A DNA stretch of 35,735 nucleotides from Gammaproteobacteria bacterium (GTDB lineage: Bacteria; Pseudomonadota; Gammaproteobacteria; GCA-001735895). Both the position numbers and the translations under genes were made by a program. Below the pieces are notes generated by a model that saw only the letters and a list, made by a program, of their open reading frames with translations, did no database searches and was not told where the DNA came from. Where the stretch lies: positions 1-35,735 of the forward strand of contig JASJCI010000030.1 of the NCBI GenBank assembly GCA_030066085.1. Reading direction: 5' to 3'. Shown here piece after piece: positions 25,732 to 34,364 of this stretch. Every line of letters starts with the position of its first letter. Position 1 is the stretch's first letter.

Positions 25732-25751
25732 TATTATGTTGCACTGCACAA
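25732..25751 (+). promoter_or_regulatory. phaEC -10 box and candidate PhaR operator
   Basis: TATTAT (25732-25737, five of six) overlaps by two bases the 16-bp site 25736-25751 (ATGTTGCACTGCACAA), the reverse complement of the phaB operator. The spacing of site to -10 box is the same as at phaB. No good -35 is visible 16-18 bp upstream, so the promoter is less certain than the operator. Confidence 0.6.
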
Positions 25752-25799
25752 TAAACTGTGCTAGGCTTCAATCCTTTTTAAAATTAACGAGTTAGCGAC

Positions 25800-26909
25800 A
25801 TGAGCGAAAACAATCCCTGGACCGAACAGTGGTTCAAGGCGCAACAGCAGTTCGTCGATGCCTGGACCGACATGGCGCGCAGCGGCAACGCCGGCGGCGC
25901 CAGCCAGGCCGACCTGTGGGCGAAGAACTTCGATGCCTGGCGGCGCAGCTTCGAGGGCCGCGGTCAACCCGACGCCGAGGTCGCGCTGCGCAAGTGCATG
26001 GACATGGGACGCGAATATTTCGCCATGGCCGAGCAGGTCGGCAAGCTGATGAGCCAGGGCAGCAACCCGGTGGATGCGATCAACCAGTGGCTGGAGCAAA
26101 TGAAGCAGGCACTGGGACAGTTTACCGGCATGCCGGGATTCAACGGCGCCGCGGTCAACGATTTCATGAAGCAGTGGTTTTCACCGAGCGCCAACTGGCA
26201 GGACATGGTGTCGCAGCTGACCCCGATGAACCAGGCGATGTGGCAGATGCCGGGCATGAATACCTCGGTCTTCAACCTCGGCGAGGCCATCGACCCGCTG
26301 GGCAAGATTCTCGAAGCCCCGGGCGTCGGTTACTTCCGTGAACCGCAGGAGAAACAGCAGCGCGGGCTTCAGCTTGCCCTCGAATACCAGGAAGCCAACT
26401 ACCGCTTCAACCAGGCATTCCTGCGCGTCGCGCTGGAATCCATCCAGGGTTTCCAGCAGCGCCTGCTCGGCCTCGACAGCGACACCATGCCGCAGTCACT
26501 GCGCGAGCTCTACGACCTCTGGGTCGAGGTCAGCGAAACGCACTATGCCGAGTTTGCGATGGGCGAGGAATACCAGGGGCTGTACGGCGACATGGTCAAC
26601 AAGCTGATGACCATGCGCAAGCACTACAGCGAAATGACCGACGATTTCCTGCGCGCGCTGAACCTGCCGAACACCCGCGAAATCGATACCATGCAGGAGC
26701 GCCTGCAGCAGCTGCGCCGCGATAACTTTGCGCTCAAGCGCGAAATCAGCGAAATCAAGGCGACGCTGGCGCAGCTGGTCGGCAAGCCGGCAGCCAAACC
26801 GGCGGCAACCGCCAAACCGGCGGCCAAGGCCGCCGCCGCGAAAAAAGCGCCGGCGAAAAAAGCCGCCGTCAAGAAATCGAAAGTAACCCGAGCCAAAGCA
26901 GGAGCCTGA
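25800..26909 (+). CDS. phaE: Class III PHA synthase subunit PhaE
   Basis: Non-catalytic partner that activates PhaC in class III synthases. 369 residues; begins MSENNPWTEQWFKAQQQF. Conserved PhaE features include GYFREPQEKQQRG and, near the end, a heptad coiled-coil (about 290-327, MQERLQQLRRDNFALKREIS). The last 41 residues (329-369) are almost only Ala, Lys and Pro, like the histone H1-type tail of PhaF phasins; ordinary PhaE proteins of about 355-360 residues do not usually end this way. ATG at 25800 with only a weak GAG upstream. phaC follows after 4 nt. The tail could tie granules to DNA; this is inference. Confidence 0.94.
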   Translation: MSENNPWTEQWFKAQQQFVDAWTDMARSGNAGGASQADLWAKNFDAWRRSFEGRGQPDAEVALRKCMDMGREYFAMAEQVGKLMSQGSNPVDAINQWLEQMKQALGQFTGMPGFNGAAVNDFMKQWFSPSANWQDMVSQLTPMNQAMWQMPGMNTSVFNLGEAIDPLGKILEAPGVGYFREPQEKQQRGLQLALEYQEANYRFNQAFLRVALESIQGFQQRLLGLDSDTMPQSLRELYDLWVEVSETHYAEFAMGEEYQGLYGDMVNKLMTMRKHYSEMTDDFLRALNLPNTREIDTMQERLQQLRRDNFALKREISEIKATLAQLVGKPAAKPAATAKPAAKAAAAKKAPAKKAAVKKSKVTRAKAGA

Positions 26910-26913
26910 CACC

Positions 26914-27981
26914 ATGGAAAACATCCCGTTCCGTTCCGACCGCGTGGTCGACGAGCTGGTGCAGTTCAACCAGAACCTGAGCAAGGGCGTCAAGAACCTG
27001 CTCGACGCGGACGAAATTTCCGCCGGCGTTACCCCGCGCGAGGAAGTCTACAGCGAGGACAAGCTCAAGCTGTATCGTTACCAGCCGTCTACCGGCGTGG
27101 TGCAGAACAAGATCCCTACGCTGATCATCTACGCGCTGGTCAACCGCCCCTACATGACCGATATCCAGGAGAACCGCTCGACCATCAAGGGCCTGCTGGA
27201 CACCGGCCAGGACGTCTACCTGATCGACTGGGGTTACCCGGATCGCGCCGACAAGTACCTGACCCTCGACGACTACATCAACGGTTACATCGACCGCTGC
27301 GTCGACGTGATGCGCGAACGCCACGGCGTCGACAAGATCAATATCCTCGGCATTTGCCAGGGCGGCGTGTTCAGCCTGTGTTACACCACGCTGCACCAGG
27401 ACAAGGTCAAGAACCTGGTGACGATGGTCACGCCGGTCGACTGCAAGACGCCGGACAACATGCTGAGCCACTGGGTACAGCAGATGGACATAGACGCGAT
27501 CGTCGACGCCATGGGTAACCTGCCCGGCGAAATGCTCAACTGGACCTTCCTCAACCTGAAGCCTTTCCAGCTGATGGGACAGAAGTACGTGTCCATGGTC
27601 GACATCATCTCCGACGAAAAGAACGTCAAGAACTTCATGCGCATGGAAAAATGGATTTTCGACAGCCCGGACCAGGCCGGCGAAGCCTTCCGCCAGTTCA
27701 TCAAGGACTTCTACCAGCAGAACAAGCTGGTCGAGGGCGGACTCAGGATCGGCGACCAGGAGGTCAGCCTGAAGAACCTGAAAACGCCGGTGCTGAACAT
27801 TTTCGCTGAACAGGACCACCTGGTGCCGCCAGACGCATCGAGGGCGCTGAAAAAGCTGGTCGGCAGCAAGGATTACACCGAGCTGTCATTCCCCGGCGGA
27901 CATATCGGCATCTACGTCAGCGGCACCGCGCAAAAAACCGTGACCCCGGCGATTTCCGACTGGCTCAACGCCCGCGGCTGA
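26914..27981 (+). CDS. phaC: Class III PHA synthase catalytic subunit PhaC
   Basis: Polymerises (R)-3-hydroxyacyl-CoA into PHA on granule surfaces. 355 residues, the class III length. The lipase-box-like motif GICQGG holds the nucleophile Cys148; Asp301 (AEQDHLVPP) and His330 (PGGHIGIY) complete the triad, each one residue off the Allochromatium vinosum numbering. The Trp-rich segment LIDWGYPDRAD is conserved in synthases. ATG at 26914, with AGGAG lying within the end of phaE, so the subunits are translationally coupled. A strong terminator follows. Short-chain (C3-C5) monomers are expected for this class. Confidence 0.97.
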   Translation: MENIPFRSDRVVDELVQFNQNLSKGVKNLLDADEISAGVTPREEVYSEDKLKLYRYQPSTGVVQNKIPTLIIYALVNRPYMTDIQENRSTIKGLLDTGQDVYLIDWGYPDRADKYLTLDDYINGYIDRCVDVMRERHGVDKINILGICQGGVFSLCYTTLHQDKVKNLVTMVTPVDCKTPDNMLSHWVQQMDIDAIVDAMGNLPGEMLNWTFLNLKPFQLMGQKYVSMVDIISDEKNVKNFMRMEKWIFDSPDQAGEAFRQFIKDFYQQNKLVEGGLRIGDQEVSLKNLKTPVLNIFAEQDHLVPPDASRALKKLVGSKDYTELSFPGGHIGIYVSGTAQKTVTPAISDWLNARG

Positions 27982-28009
27982 CAAGACTCGCGCTAACGGC
28001 CACCAGATG

Positions 28010-28041
28010 TGCCCGCGGTTTTACACCGCGGGCATTTTTTT
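28010..28041 (+). terminator. Intrinsic terminator after phaC
   Basis: 9-bp perfect stem TGCCCGCGG/CCGCGGGCA with a 7-nt loop and seven T at 28035-28041. Ends the phaEC transcript 29 nt after the stop, in the convergent gap with the carbohydrate operon. Confidence 0.95.
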
Positions 28042-28080
28042 GCCCGGTAACAGGGCTCGGCCGTCGTGGGCGTGCGGGGA

Positions 28081-29001
28081 TCAGCCCGGCACGTGGTAGC
28101 GATAGTGCGACGACCAGGTCATGGCCTCGCCCGGCAGCAGCCGGATGCGGATAAAGGGTTCGGGACAGGCCGCACGTTCGACCGCCCAGAACACCATGCG
28201 CTCGACCGGCGCATCGCCGCGAAACGCGACCGCGGCACCGCTGCGGTCGTTGCGCACCAGCGCGGCATTGTAAAATCCCGGATCCCTGCCCTCGAACAGC
28301 TCGATCCACAGCGACCGTTCACCGAGGGCTTCACCACAGTCGATCCGGTTACCGCGAAACCAGGCGATATCGTCGATCGAGCGTGGCGCGTCGCTCGCGA
28401 ACGGAAATTCCACGCTGTAATCGGGCCCGTAGGGGCGATCGTCGATCAGCGTGAAATTATGATTGTAATGGTCGATGTCGATTGCGCGGGTACCGGTGTT
28501 TTCGAGCTGGCGGGTCAACACGAGCCCGGGTTCATCGGCCATCAGCTGAACACGTTTCAGGTAGCGGTAACCCCAGCCTGAATCGGTCACCAGCTGCTGC
28601 TCGAAATCGATCGAAGCGGCGGTGGACTCGATCCGCCAGTCACCCGCGTGCAGGATCGGGTAAGGCGCGTCGAAGCGATAATCGGCGCTATCGAGCCGGC
28701 GCAGCAGGCCAACCCCGATCTTGACGAAGGCCTCCCCTGCCCCGGCTTCGGCGTAACCCATTGGGGCAAACATCGCGAATTCCTCGGCCGGGCCCGCGAG
28801 CGCATCGTGCCGCACGGGATCGTGCCGTGCGTGCAGCGGCGCGTAAAAGCGGTGCCCTCGCAGTTCGACCCGCGCAACGATGCCGGACCAGTCGAAACGG
28901 CTTCCTCGATAATAGCCGCGCCCGGCATCCGGCAGGTAGACCAGCGCCTGCAGCTCGCCGTTGTCGAGCACCACGCTCGGATAGGCGGCATCGGGTGTCA
29001 C
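28081..29001 (-). CDS. Galactose-mutarotase-like (aldose 1-epimerase) protein
   Basis: 306 residues with the look of a mutarotase-type beta-sandwich: DNGELQALVYLPDAGR at the N-terminus, GWGYRYLKRVQLM, and a central DHYNHNFTLID in which the histidines sit where aldose epimerases have catalytic His. Start is GTG at 29001, overlapping the GH1 stop by 4 nt (GTGA). No signal peptide, so cytoplasmic. It probably interconverts anomers of a sugar released by the neighbouring glycosidases. It is diverged from GalM, and a different sugar-binding role is possible. Confidence 0.7.
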   Translation of the reverse strand: MTPDAAYPSVVLDNGELQALVYLPDAGRGYYRGSRFDWSGIVARVELRGHRFYAPLHARHDPVRHDALAGPAEEFAMFAPMGYAEAGAGEAFVKIGVGLLRRLDSADYRFDAPYPILHAGDWRIESTAASIDFEQQLVTDSGWGYRYLKRVQLMADEPGLVLTRQLENTGTRAIDIDHYNHNFTLIDDRPYGPDYSVEFPFASDAPRSIDDIAWFRGNRIDCGEALGERSLWIELFEGRDPGFYNAALVRNDRSGAAVAFRGDAPVERMVFWAVERAACPEPFIRIRLLPGEAMTWSSHYRYHVPG

Positions 29002-30416
29002 GCGCGGCCCTTCGCGGCCGCATCGACCGCGCGAATCGAAGCACCCTTATCGGCAAAGCCTCGTGGGTTGTCATCAACCACCGCGTTGGCGGCGATCACG
29101 TGGCTGTACCAGTAGGCCGAGTCTTTCGGCGTTCGCCGCTGGCTGGCGTAGTCGACGTGCACCATGCCGAAACGTTTGGCGTAACCCTCGGCCCATTCGA
29201 AATTATCCAGCAGCGACCAGGCGAAGTAACCGCGGCAATCCACGCCGTCCTCGATCGCGCGCGCGTACTCGTTCAGGTAGCGGCGATGAAAATCGATCCG
29301 CGCCGCATCGTCGACGCGACCGTCGCGCACCACGTCTTCAGCGGCGAAGCCGTTCTCGGTGACTACTACCGGCAGGTCGTAACGCTCGGCGAAAAACTTC
29401 GGTGCCCAGTACATGACCTCGGGCGTCACCGGCCAGCCCATCGCCGAACGGGTCATATCGTCCCGCTCGACCAGGTCGAAGCGGTCCTCGTCCCGCGCGC
29501 GCAGGTAGCTGCCCCAGTAGATGTTGCAGGCGAGAAAATCCAGCGGCTGGCAAATGGTTTCCAGGTCGCCGGAACGCAGCGCGGGCAGATCGTCGGCGAA
29601 CAGCTCGAGCCCGTCCGCGGGATAACACCCGCGCAGCATCGGCTCGCACAACCAGCTGTTGTTGAAAAAGTGTCGCTCGCGCACCGCGAAGCTGGCGCGG
29701 CGCGCGGTCTCGATGTCGAGCTCGTGGTCGCGCTCGGGGACGTAGACGAAACAGGCCTGTACCGCGCTGACGCTGGGCGCTGCCAGCGCGTGCGCGCGAA
29801 TCGCCTGTACCGACTTGCCGTGTGCCAGCAGCGTATGGTGGCCGGCGAGCAACGCTTCGCGCATACCCATTTGCAGACCCGGCGCGTGGCTGCCGTCGAG
29901 GTGCCCGAGGCCGATGTAGATTTGCGGCTCGTTGAGGGTGCACCAGCGGGTTACCCGGTCGGACAGGCGTTCGACGACCAGGCTCGTGTAGTCGGCGAAC
30001 CAGTCCGCGCTGTCGCGGTTGAGCCAGCCGCCGCGGCAATAGAGCTCGTAGGGAAAATCCCAGTGAAACAGCGTCACCCAGGGTTCGATACCGCGCTCGA
30101 GCAGGGCGTCGACCAGAGAATCGTAAAAATCGAGGCCGCGCTCGTTGATCCGGCCGACACCCTCCGGCAGCACGCGCGGCCAGCTGATCGAGAAACGGTA
30201 GGCGCCGAGGCCGATTTGCGCCATCAGCGCGACGTCGTCGCGATACCGGGCTACGTGATCGCAGGCGTTCTCCCCGGTATCGCCGTTGGCAACCCTGCCC
30301 GGCTGGCGGTCGAACATGTCCCATACCGAGGGCCCGCCGCCGGCGCGCCAGGCGGCGCCCTCGACCTGGTAACTTGAGGTGGCGGCACCCCAGGCGAAAT
30401 CCTGCGGAAACGGCAT
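28998..30416 (-). CDS. GH1 beta-glucosidase
   Basis: Retaining glycoside hydrolase of family 1, 472 residues from MPFPQDFAWGAATSSYQVEG. Acid/base Glu163 in CTLNEP and nucleophile Glu354 in VVTENGF are both present; SLLDNFEWAEGY is the conserved aglycone-region motif. The frame is open to a GTG at 30464, but that falls inside a hairpin and the family N-terminus begins at the ATG at 30416. No signal peptide: it should cleave oligosaccharides in the cytoplasm. Third gene of the operon after the barrel protein and lipoprotein, followed by the mutarotase-like gene with a 4-nt overlap. Likely substrates are beta-linked gluco-oligosaccharides. Confidence 0.94.
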   Translation of the reverse strand: MPFPQDFAWGAATSSYQVEGAAWRAGGGPSVWDMFDRQPGRVANGDTGENACDHVARYRDDVALMAQIGLGAYRFSISWPRVLPEGVGRINERGLDFYDSLVDALLERGIEPWVTLFHWDFPYELYCRGGWLNRDSADWFADYTSLVVERLSDRVTRWCTLNEPQIYIGLGHLDGSHAPGLQMGMREALLAGHHTLLAHGKSVQAIRAHALAAPSVSAVQACFVYVPERDHELDIETARRASFAVRERHFFNNSWLCEPMLRGCYPADGLELFADDLPALRSGDLETICQPLDFLACNIYWGSYLRARDEDRFDLVERDDMTRSAMGWPVTPEVMYWAPKFFAERYDLPVVVTENGFAAEDVVRDGRVDDAARIDFHRRYLNEYARAIEDGVDCRGYFAWSLLDNFEWAEGYAKRFGMVHVDYASQRRTPKDSAYWYSHVIAANAVVDDNPRGFADKGASIRAVDAAAKGRA

Positions 30417-30450
30417 GGCCTCGGTTGCCCTGTTGATACTTCGAATCGAT

Positions 30451-30479
30451 GCGCTGCCCGGCACCGGAGCGGGCAGCGC
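30451..30479 (-). promoter_or_regulatory. GC-rich hairpin before the GH1 gene
   Basis: 10-bp perfect stem GCGCTGCCCG/CGGGCAGCGC with a 9-nt loop, between the lipoprotein stop and the GH1 start. No U-run follows on the minus strand. It could lower read-through or protect the upstream mRNA 3' end, giving unequal expression of envelope proteins and cytoplasmic enzymes. Confidence 0.5.
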
Positions 30480-30495
30480 AGGTTACTGCCCCGAG

Positions 30496-31188
30496 TCAGA
30501 GCGGGAAACTGAAGATCTCGTTCACCTGGTCGTAGGTGTAACCCCAGTCTCCGACTTCCTTGGCGGCTTCGTCCGCGTTGATGGCGGGATCCAGATTGAA
30601 CAGCGGGTCGGTGGAGCCTTCCTGGTTACCGCCACCGGCCGGGTTGAACAGGTTTTGCCCGGTCGCCTGGTTCAGGTTGCGCGGCACGATATTACCGCTG
30701 TTCGGCGGCTCCTCGCGAAACCTTATCGAGTCGAAGAAGTTATCCAGGTAGGCGCGGTAGGCCTTGAGCGCCTGCTGGCGCGTCAACTCGCTGTTGCTCG
30801 AACCCCACAGGCGCTGCAGGCTCAGCGCGACGTTATACTGGTTTTCGCCCGGAATACCCGCGCCGCGGACCAGGGCCGTGGCCCAGAGGTAAAAGCGGGC
30901 AGTCTCGGACGGCGCGTCGGCGGCCAGGTCGAACTTGGTCTCCTCGGTAACGATCGAGAACCGGTAGGGATTGGCCGGGTCTTCGAGTACGCACCGGTCG
31001 GGGAAGATCCCGATGTTGGCACAGTAAAGATCCAGCGCTACCGTGTCGTCGAACGCCAGGCCGACCGTGTTGCGATCGTCGCCGTCGTCACTGTCCACGC
31101 CGCAGGCGGCGACCGCGGTCAACAGCAGGGCGGCCAGCGTGACGCGCCAGCCGTTTGAAAGTTTGTTTCGATTCTTCGTGACATGCAT
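30496..31188 (-). CDS. Lipoprotein of unknown function
   Basis: 230 residues. The N-terminus has basic residues, a hydrophobic stretch (LAALLLTAVAA) and the lipobox V-A-A-C with Cys29; the next residue is Gly, not Asp, so outer-membrane sorting is predicted. The mature part starts with an acidic linker (DSDDGDD) and contains Leu/Ala-rich helical stretches and a segment with DLYCANIGIFPDRC, two cysteines that could form a disulfide. I do not recognise a family. ATG at 31188 with GAGG 8 nt upstream, 29 nt after the barrel-glycosidase gene. Co-transcription and predicted outer-membrane location suggest it works with that protein. Confidence 0.85.
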   Translation of the reverse strand: MHVTKNRNKLSNGWRVTLAALLLTAVAACGVDSDDGDDRNTVGLAFDDTVALDLYCANIGIFPDRCVLEDPANPYRFSIVTEETKFDLAADAPSETARFYLWATALVRGAGIPGENQYNVALSLQRLWGSSNSELTRQQALKAYRAYLDNFFDSIRFREEPPNSGNIVPRNLNQATGQNLFNPAGGGNQEGSTDPLFNLDPAINADEAAKEVGDWGYTYDQVNEIFSFPL

Positions 31189-31217
31189 GGTTATAACCTC
31201 TGATCGAATGTCTAATC

Positions 31218-34200
31218 TCAGAATCTGAGAGTGAAGTAGGTCTGGATTTCGAACATGTAGTCGTTTTCACCATCCTGGTACTCGTCTTCTGCCGACAGTT
31301 CGTCGAGCTCGCGGTAGAGCAGCTTGATCCCGTACCGGCTGGAACGGTCCTCGTCGGCCAACGCGTCGAGCAGCCGCGCGTATTCAAGCTTCAGCTGCAG
31401 CGGGTAAACGATATTGAACTGTTCCTGGAAGTCGTAGGGTCCAAAATCGTCGACCTTGACGTAGCCCTCGTAGATATGGATCTTGTCGACGATCAGCTTG
31501 GCCTCTACGGCGTAGTACTCAAGCGTTTCCTCGTCGGGCACGCCGGTCGACTGCTTTTCACCGATGTAGACATCGTACACCTGCGTCAGGCCCTTGCGCG
31601 GATTCAGCACCAGCTTGCTCTTGAGCTGCCAGACGTCTTCCTCGGCGATGCCTCCCCCGAAAGGTACGTTGGAGCGCGTACCCTCGAAGAAGAACAGTTC
31701 GGCATCCGTGTCGGTGCCGTAACTGGTCGCGGTCAGGCCGAGATTGAACGCCATCGGCGCGTCCTCGATCATGTCGACGTTCCAGGCGTAAAAGTACGTG
31801 GCCGGCGTCGGGTCGTAGGTGTAGATCAGCTCCAGCGAGGTTGCCTCCCGGTTATCGAGTACGGCAAAGGGATCTTCCTCGCGGTTGCGCGAGTCGATGC
31901 CCGGGCTCAGGTTGGGACCGGTGGTGACCGCTTCGATATTGGGGTTCGCGTCGACCACGTTTTCGCGGTACAGGAACCGCGGGTAGATCGTGTGCACGCC
32001 CCAGGTCTTGCGCACGCCGCCTTCGATTTCGTACTTGTTGCCGAGCGACGAGTACGGCAGGTCCGTGCCCCACTCGCGATGCGGTTCACCGCCGTCGGCA
32101 ACCAGTCCGGCGAGGTTCAGGCCAATGTAACTCTCGGTCGTACTGCCCTTGTTGAAAGTCAGGGTCGACTTGATACCGAGCGTGTCTTCGTAATCGATCT
32201 GGTCGACCTTGATTTCGCCGCTTTCGACGCGGTCATAGTCGTCACCCTCACGCTCGGTATTGGCAACGATGCCGCCGATTTCGAGCTGCACGTTTTCCAG
32301 CGGATCGAACCGGCCATACAGGGTCACCGCGCGATACTGCCGCTCGGTAGCCTCGGTAAACGACTGTGACTCGTCGCGGCGCGCGATATCCTCGAACATC
32401 ACCACGGAGTACTTGTCGTTGTGGCCGAACTGGTACTTGATGATCGTCGCCGGGTTCGCGCCCCAGTAGATTTCCGGGCCGGCAACAATCTTCAGCCCGT
32501 CGGTTTCTCCCTTGCCGACATACTCGAAACCGTAGGGCGCTTTCTCGTTCCAGATGTCCTGCCCCTCCATGTCGGTGGTTTCGTACAGCAGGCCGAAGTA
32601 GTCGCCCTCGTAGCGCCAGTGATAGCGCGGTACGTGGTAAAACGCGTTGAGATCGTAGCCCGTGGTGGTATAGGACGCCTGGAAGTCGTAGATCTCGATG
32701 CGCTCGTTATCGGTGATGTCCACTTCCTCGCGCGAAATCTGGATCGCACCGAGCTCGGTAGTGGTCTCGATGCCCTCGACGGTCAGCGTTTCACCGCGAT
32801 CGCCGTAACGCAGCTCGAAGTTGCTGTCGGCAACGTTGGCCAGCAGGTTGACCGTCATGTCGCCCTTGATGTCGCGCGTCGGTTCGAAAGCGAAATCGAA
32901 GAACGCCATCTGGCCGTCACTGAAGGTCAGGCCGTCCTCGCCGTCCTCGTCGATGTCGCTGTCGAAACCCTGCACGAACATTTCACCGGTAAAGCTGCCG
33001 CCGACCAGGCGAAACTTGTTGTTTTCCTGATTTTGCGCCTGGATCTTGCGAATGTCGCTGCGCAATTGCATCGTGTCCATGTCGATGCCACCGAAGGATG
33101 CATTGATCGCGGTGCGCGACATGCCGTAGGGGTCTTCCTTCCAGACTTCCTTGAGTACGTCGTAGGCCATGCGCGGCTCGGCAATGTAGACGCCGTCGTC
33201 GTTGATATCGCCAAGGCGGGCCACGCCGAACCATTCCTCGTTCATGTTGTTCTGGCCCTCGACGTGGTCGAACTTGTAGCCGCCGTTGGCCCAGGACGCG
33301 GTGCGATCCTGGATATCGAGGTTCTCGGTCTGGCGGTATTTCCACCATTCGTCACGCCATTCGAACACGAAACCGCCGATCGCGTTGCCTTCCTCGCCGT
33401 TGCCGTAGCTCTTGTTGTAAATTTCCTGCCACTGGCCACGCAGGTAATGCGCCTGCGCCGGCTCGTCCTCGGCGAAGGTGCGCGCGTTGAACGCATCCGA
33501 GCCGAACTCCATGAACACGATCGGGCGGTCGAAACCTTCCTTGACGTCGCGCCACATGGATACGTTGTTGGCCTTGTCCTCGAAGCTGATGCCGCGGTAG
33601 GCGTTGATCCCGAGCACGTCCATCTCGGAGGCGTACTCGGCGATCAGGTCGAGATACTGGATATCGCCGTTGACGATCGTGAACAGGTGCTCGGGCGCGA
33701 TTTCCTTGGCCTCGCGTATGGTTTCGCCGAACAGGCTGTAGAGGAACTTGGCCTTTTCCCGGTTCTGCTCGCCGACCGGCAGATCCTCGATCTCGAAGCT
33801 CGACCAGGACAGGCCGTAGTTGCTCTCGTTACCGAGCGCGAACATGAGCACACCCGGCACGTCCTTGTAGGTGCGAACAACCTCGAATACCTCTTCCTTG
33901 AGCACCTCGCGCGTGCGCTGGTCGGAGTAATCGGTGAACGGGACCCAGACACCGTCGATACTGGCGCCGTAACGACCCATCAACGGGTTGATCACCGAGT
34001 AGATGCCGTACTTTTCGTAGATGTAGGTCACCCACTTCGGCGGGATGATCGTGAACGAACGGTTGGCGGTGACCCCGGCCGCGGCCATCAGGCCGAAGTC
34101 GTGGTCGAGTACCGCGCGAATCCGCTCTTCCGGCTCGCTCCAGAGATTGAAGGTATAGTTCGCGCCGCGCGGCGTATAACCCCAGACGAATCCCTTGACG

Positions 34201-34364
34201 TAAAAGTCGCGGCCATCGACCTGCAGCTTCCAGCCGTTTTCATCCTGCAAGGTCGTGACCCGCTCGTATGCCGCCTGCGTACTCGTCGCAAACGCCAGCG
34301 CGGCCGCAACCGCACACAGGCCAAAGTACCTTTTCGCAATAGCGATAACACCAAGTTTCGCCAT
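31218..34364 (-). CDS. Secreted TIM-barrel glycosidase fused to an outer-membrane beta-barrel
   Basis: 1048 residues. A signal peptide (about 1-32, ending STQAA) is followed by a catalytic-type (beta/alpha)8 domain (about 35-415) resembling clan GH-A enzymes such as the GH2 catalytic domain. FALGNESNYG carries the likely acid/base Glu180, and IVFMEFGSD the likely nucleophile Glu286. A short polar, helix-prone linker (about 428-450) leads to some 590 residues of alternating aromatic/polar strands rich in Asp, Glu, Tyr and Gly, ending in YFTLRF. The C-terminal Phe with alternating pattern is the BAM recognition signature of outer-membrane barrels. First gene of a four-gene operon. The exact GH family and the barrel's strand count were not determined. 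Confidence 0.8.
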   Translation of the reverse strand: MAKLGVIAIAKRYFGLCAVAAALAFATSTQAAYERVTTLQDENGWKLQVDGRDFYVKGFVWGYTPRGANYTFNLWSEPEERIRAVLDHDFGLMAAAGVTANRSFTIIPPKWVTYIYEKYGIYSVINPLMGRYGASIDGVWVPFTDYSDQRTREVLKEEVFEVVRTYKDVPGVLMFALGNESNYGLSWSSFEIEDLPVGEQNREKAKFLYSLFGETIREAKEIAPEHLFTIVNGDIQYLDLIAEYASEMDVLGINAYRGISFEDKANNVSMWRDVKEGFDRPIVFMEFGSDAFNARTFAEDEPAQAHYLRGQWQEIYNKSYGNGEEGNAIGGFVFEWRDEWWKYRQTENLDIQDRTASWANGGYKFDHVEGQNNMNEEWFGVARLGDINDDGVYIAEPRMAYDVLKEVWKEDPYGMSRTAINASFGGIDMDTMQLRSDIRKIQAQNQENNKFRLVGGSFTGEMFVQGFDSDIDEDGEDGLTFSDGQMAFFDFAFEPTRDIKGDMTVNLLANVADSNFELRYGDRGETLTVEGIETTTELGAIQISREEVDITDNERIEIYDFQASYTTTGYDLNAFYHVPRYHWRYEGDYFGLLYETTDMEGQDIWNEKAPYGFEYVGKGETDGLKIVAGPEIYWGANPATIIKYQFGHNDKYSVVMFEDIARRDESQSFTEATERQYRAVTLYGRFDPLENVQLEIGGIVANTEREGDDYDRVESGEIKVDQIDYEDTLGIKSTLTFNKGSTTESYIGLNLAGLVADGGEPHREWGTDLPYSSLGNKYEIEGGVRKTWGVHTIYPRFLYRENVVDANPNIEAVTTGPNLSPGIDSRNREEDPFAVLDNREATSLELIYTYDPTPATYFYAWNVDMIEDAPMAFNLGLTATSYGTDTDAELFFFEGTRSNVPFGGGIAEEDVWQLKSKLVLNPRKGLTQVYDVYIGEKQSTGVPDEETLEYYAVEAKLIVDKIHIYEGYVKVDDFGPYDFQEQFNIVYPLQLKLEYARLLDALADEDRSSRYGIKLLYRELDELSAEDEYQDGENDYMFEIQTYFTLRF

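Noticed and set aside
28761-30377. 538-codon plus-strand open frame opposite the GH1 gene
   Set aside because: Antisense shadow; GH1 catalytic motifs lie on the minus strand.
30417-30464. GTG start giving a longer GH1 enzyme
   Set aside because: The codon lies inside the 30451-30479 hairpin, and family 1 proteins begin at the MPFPQDFAWG sequence.
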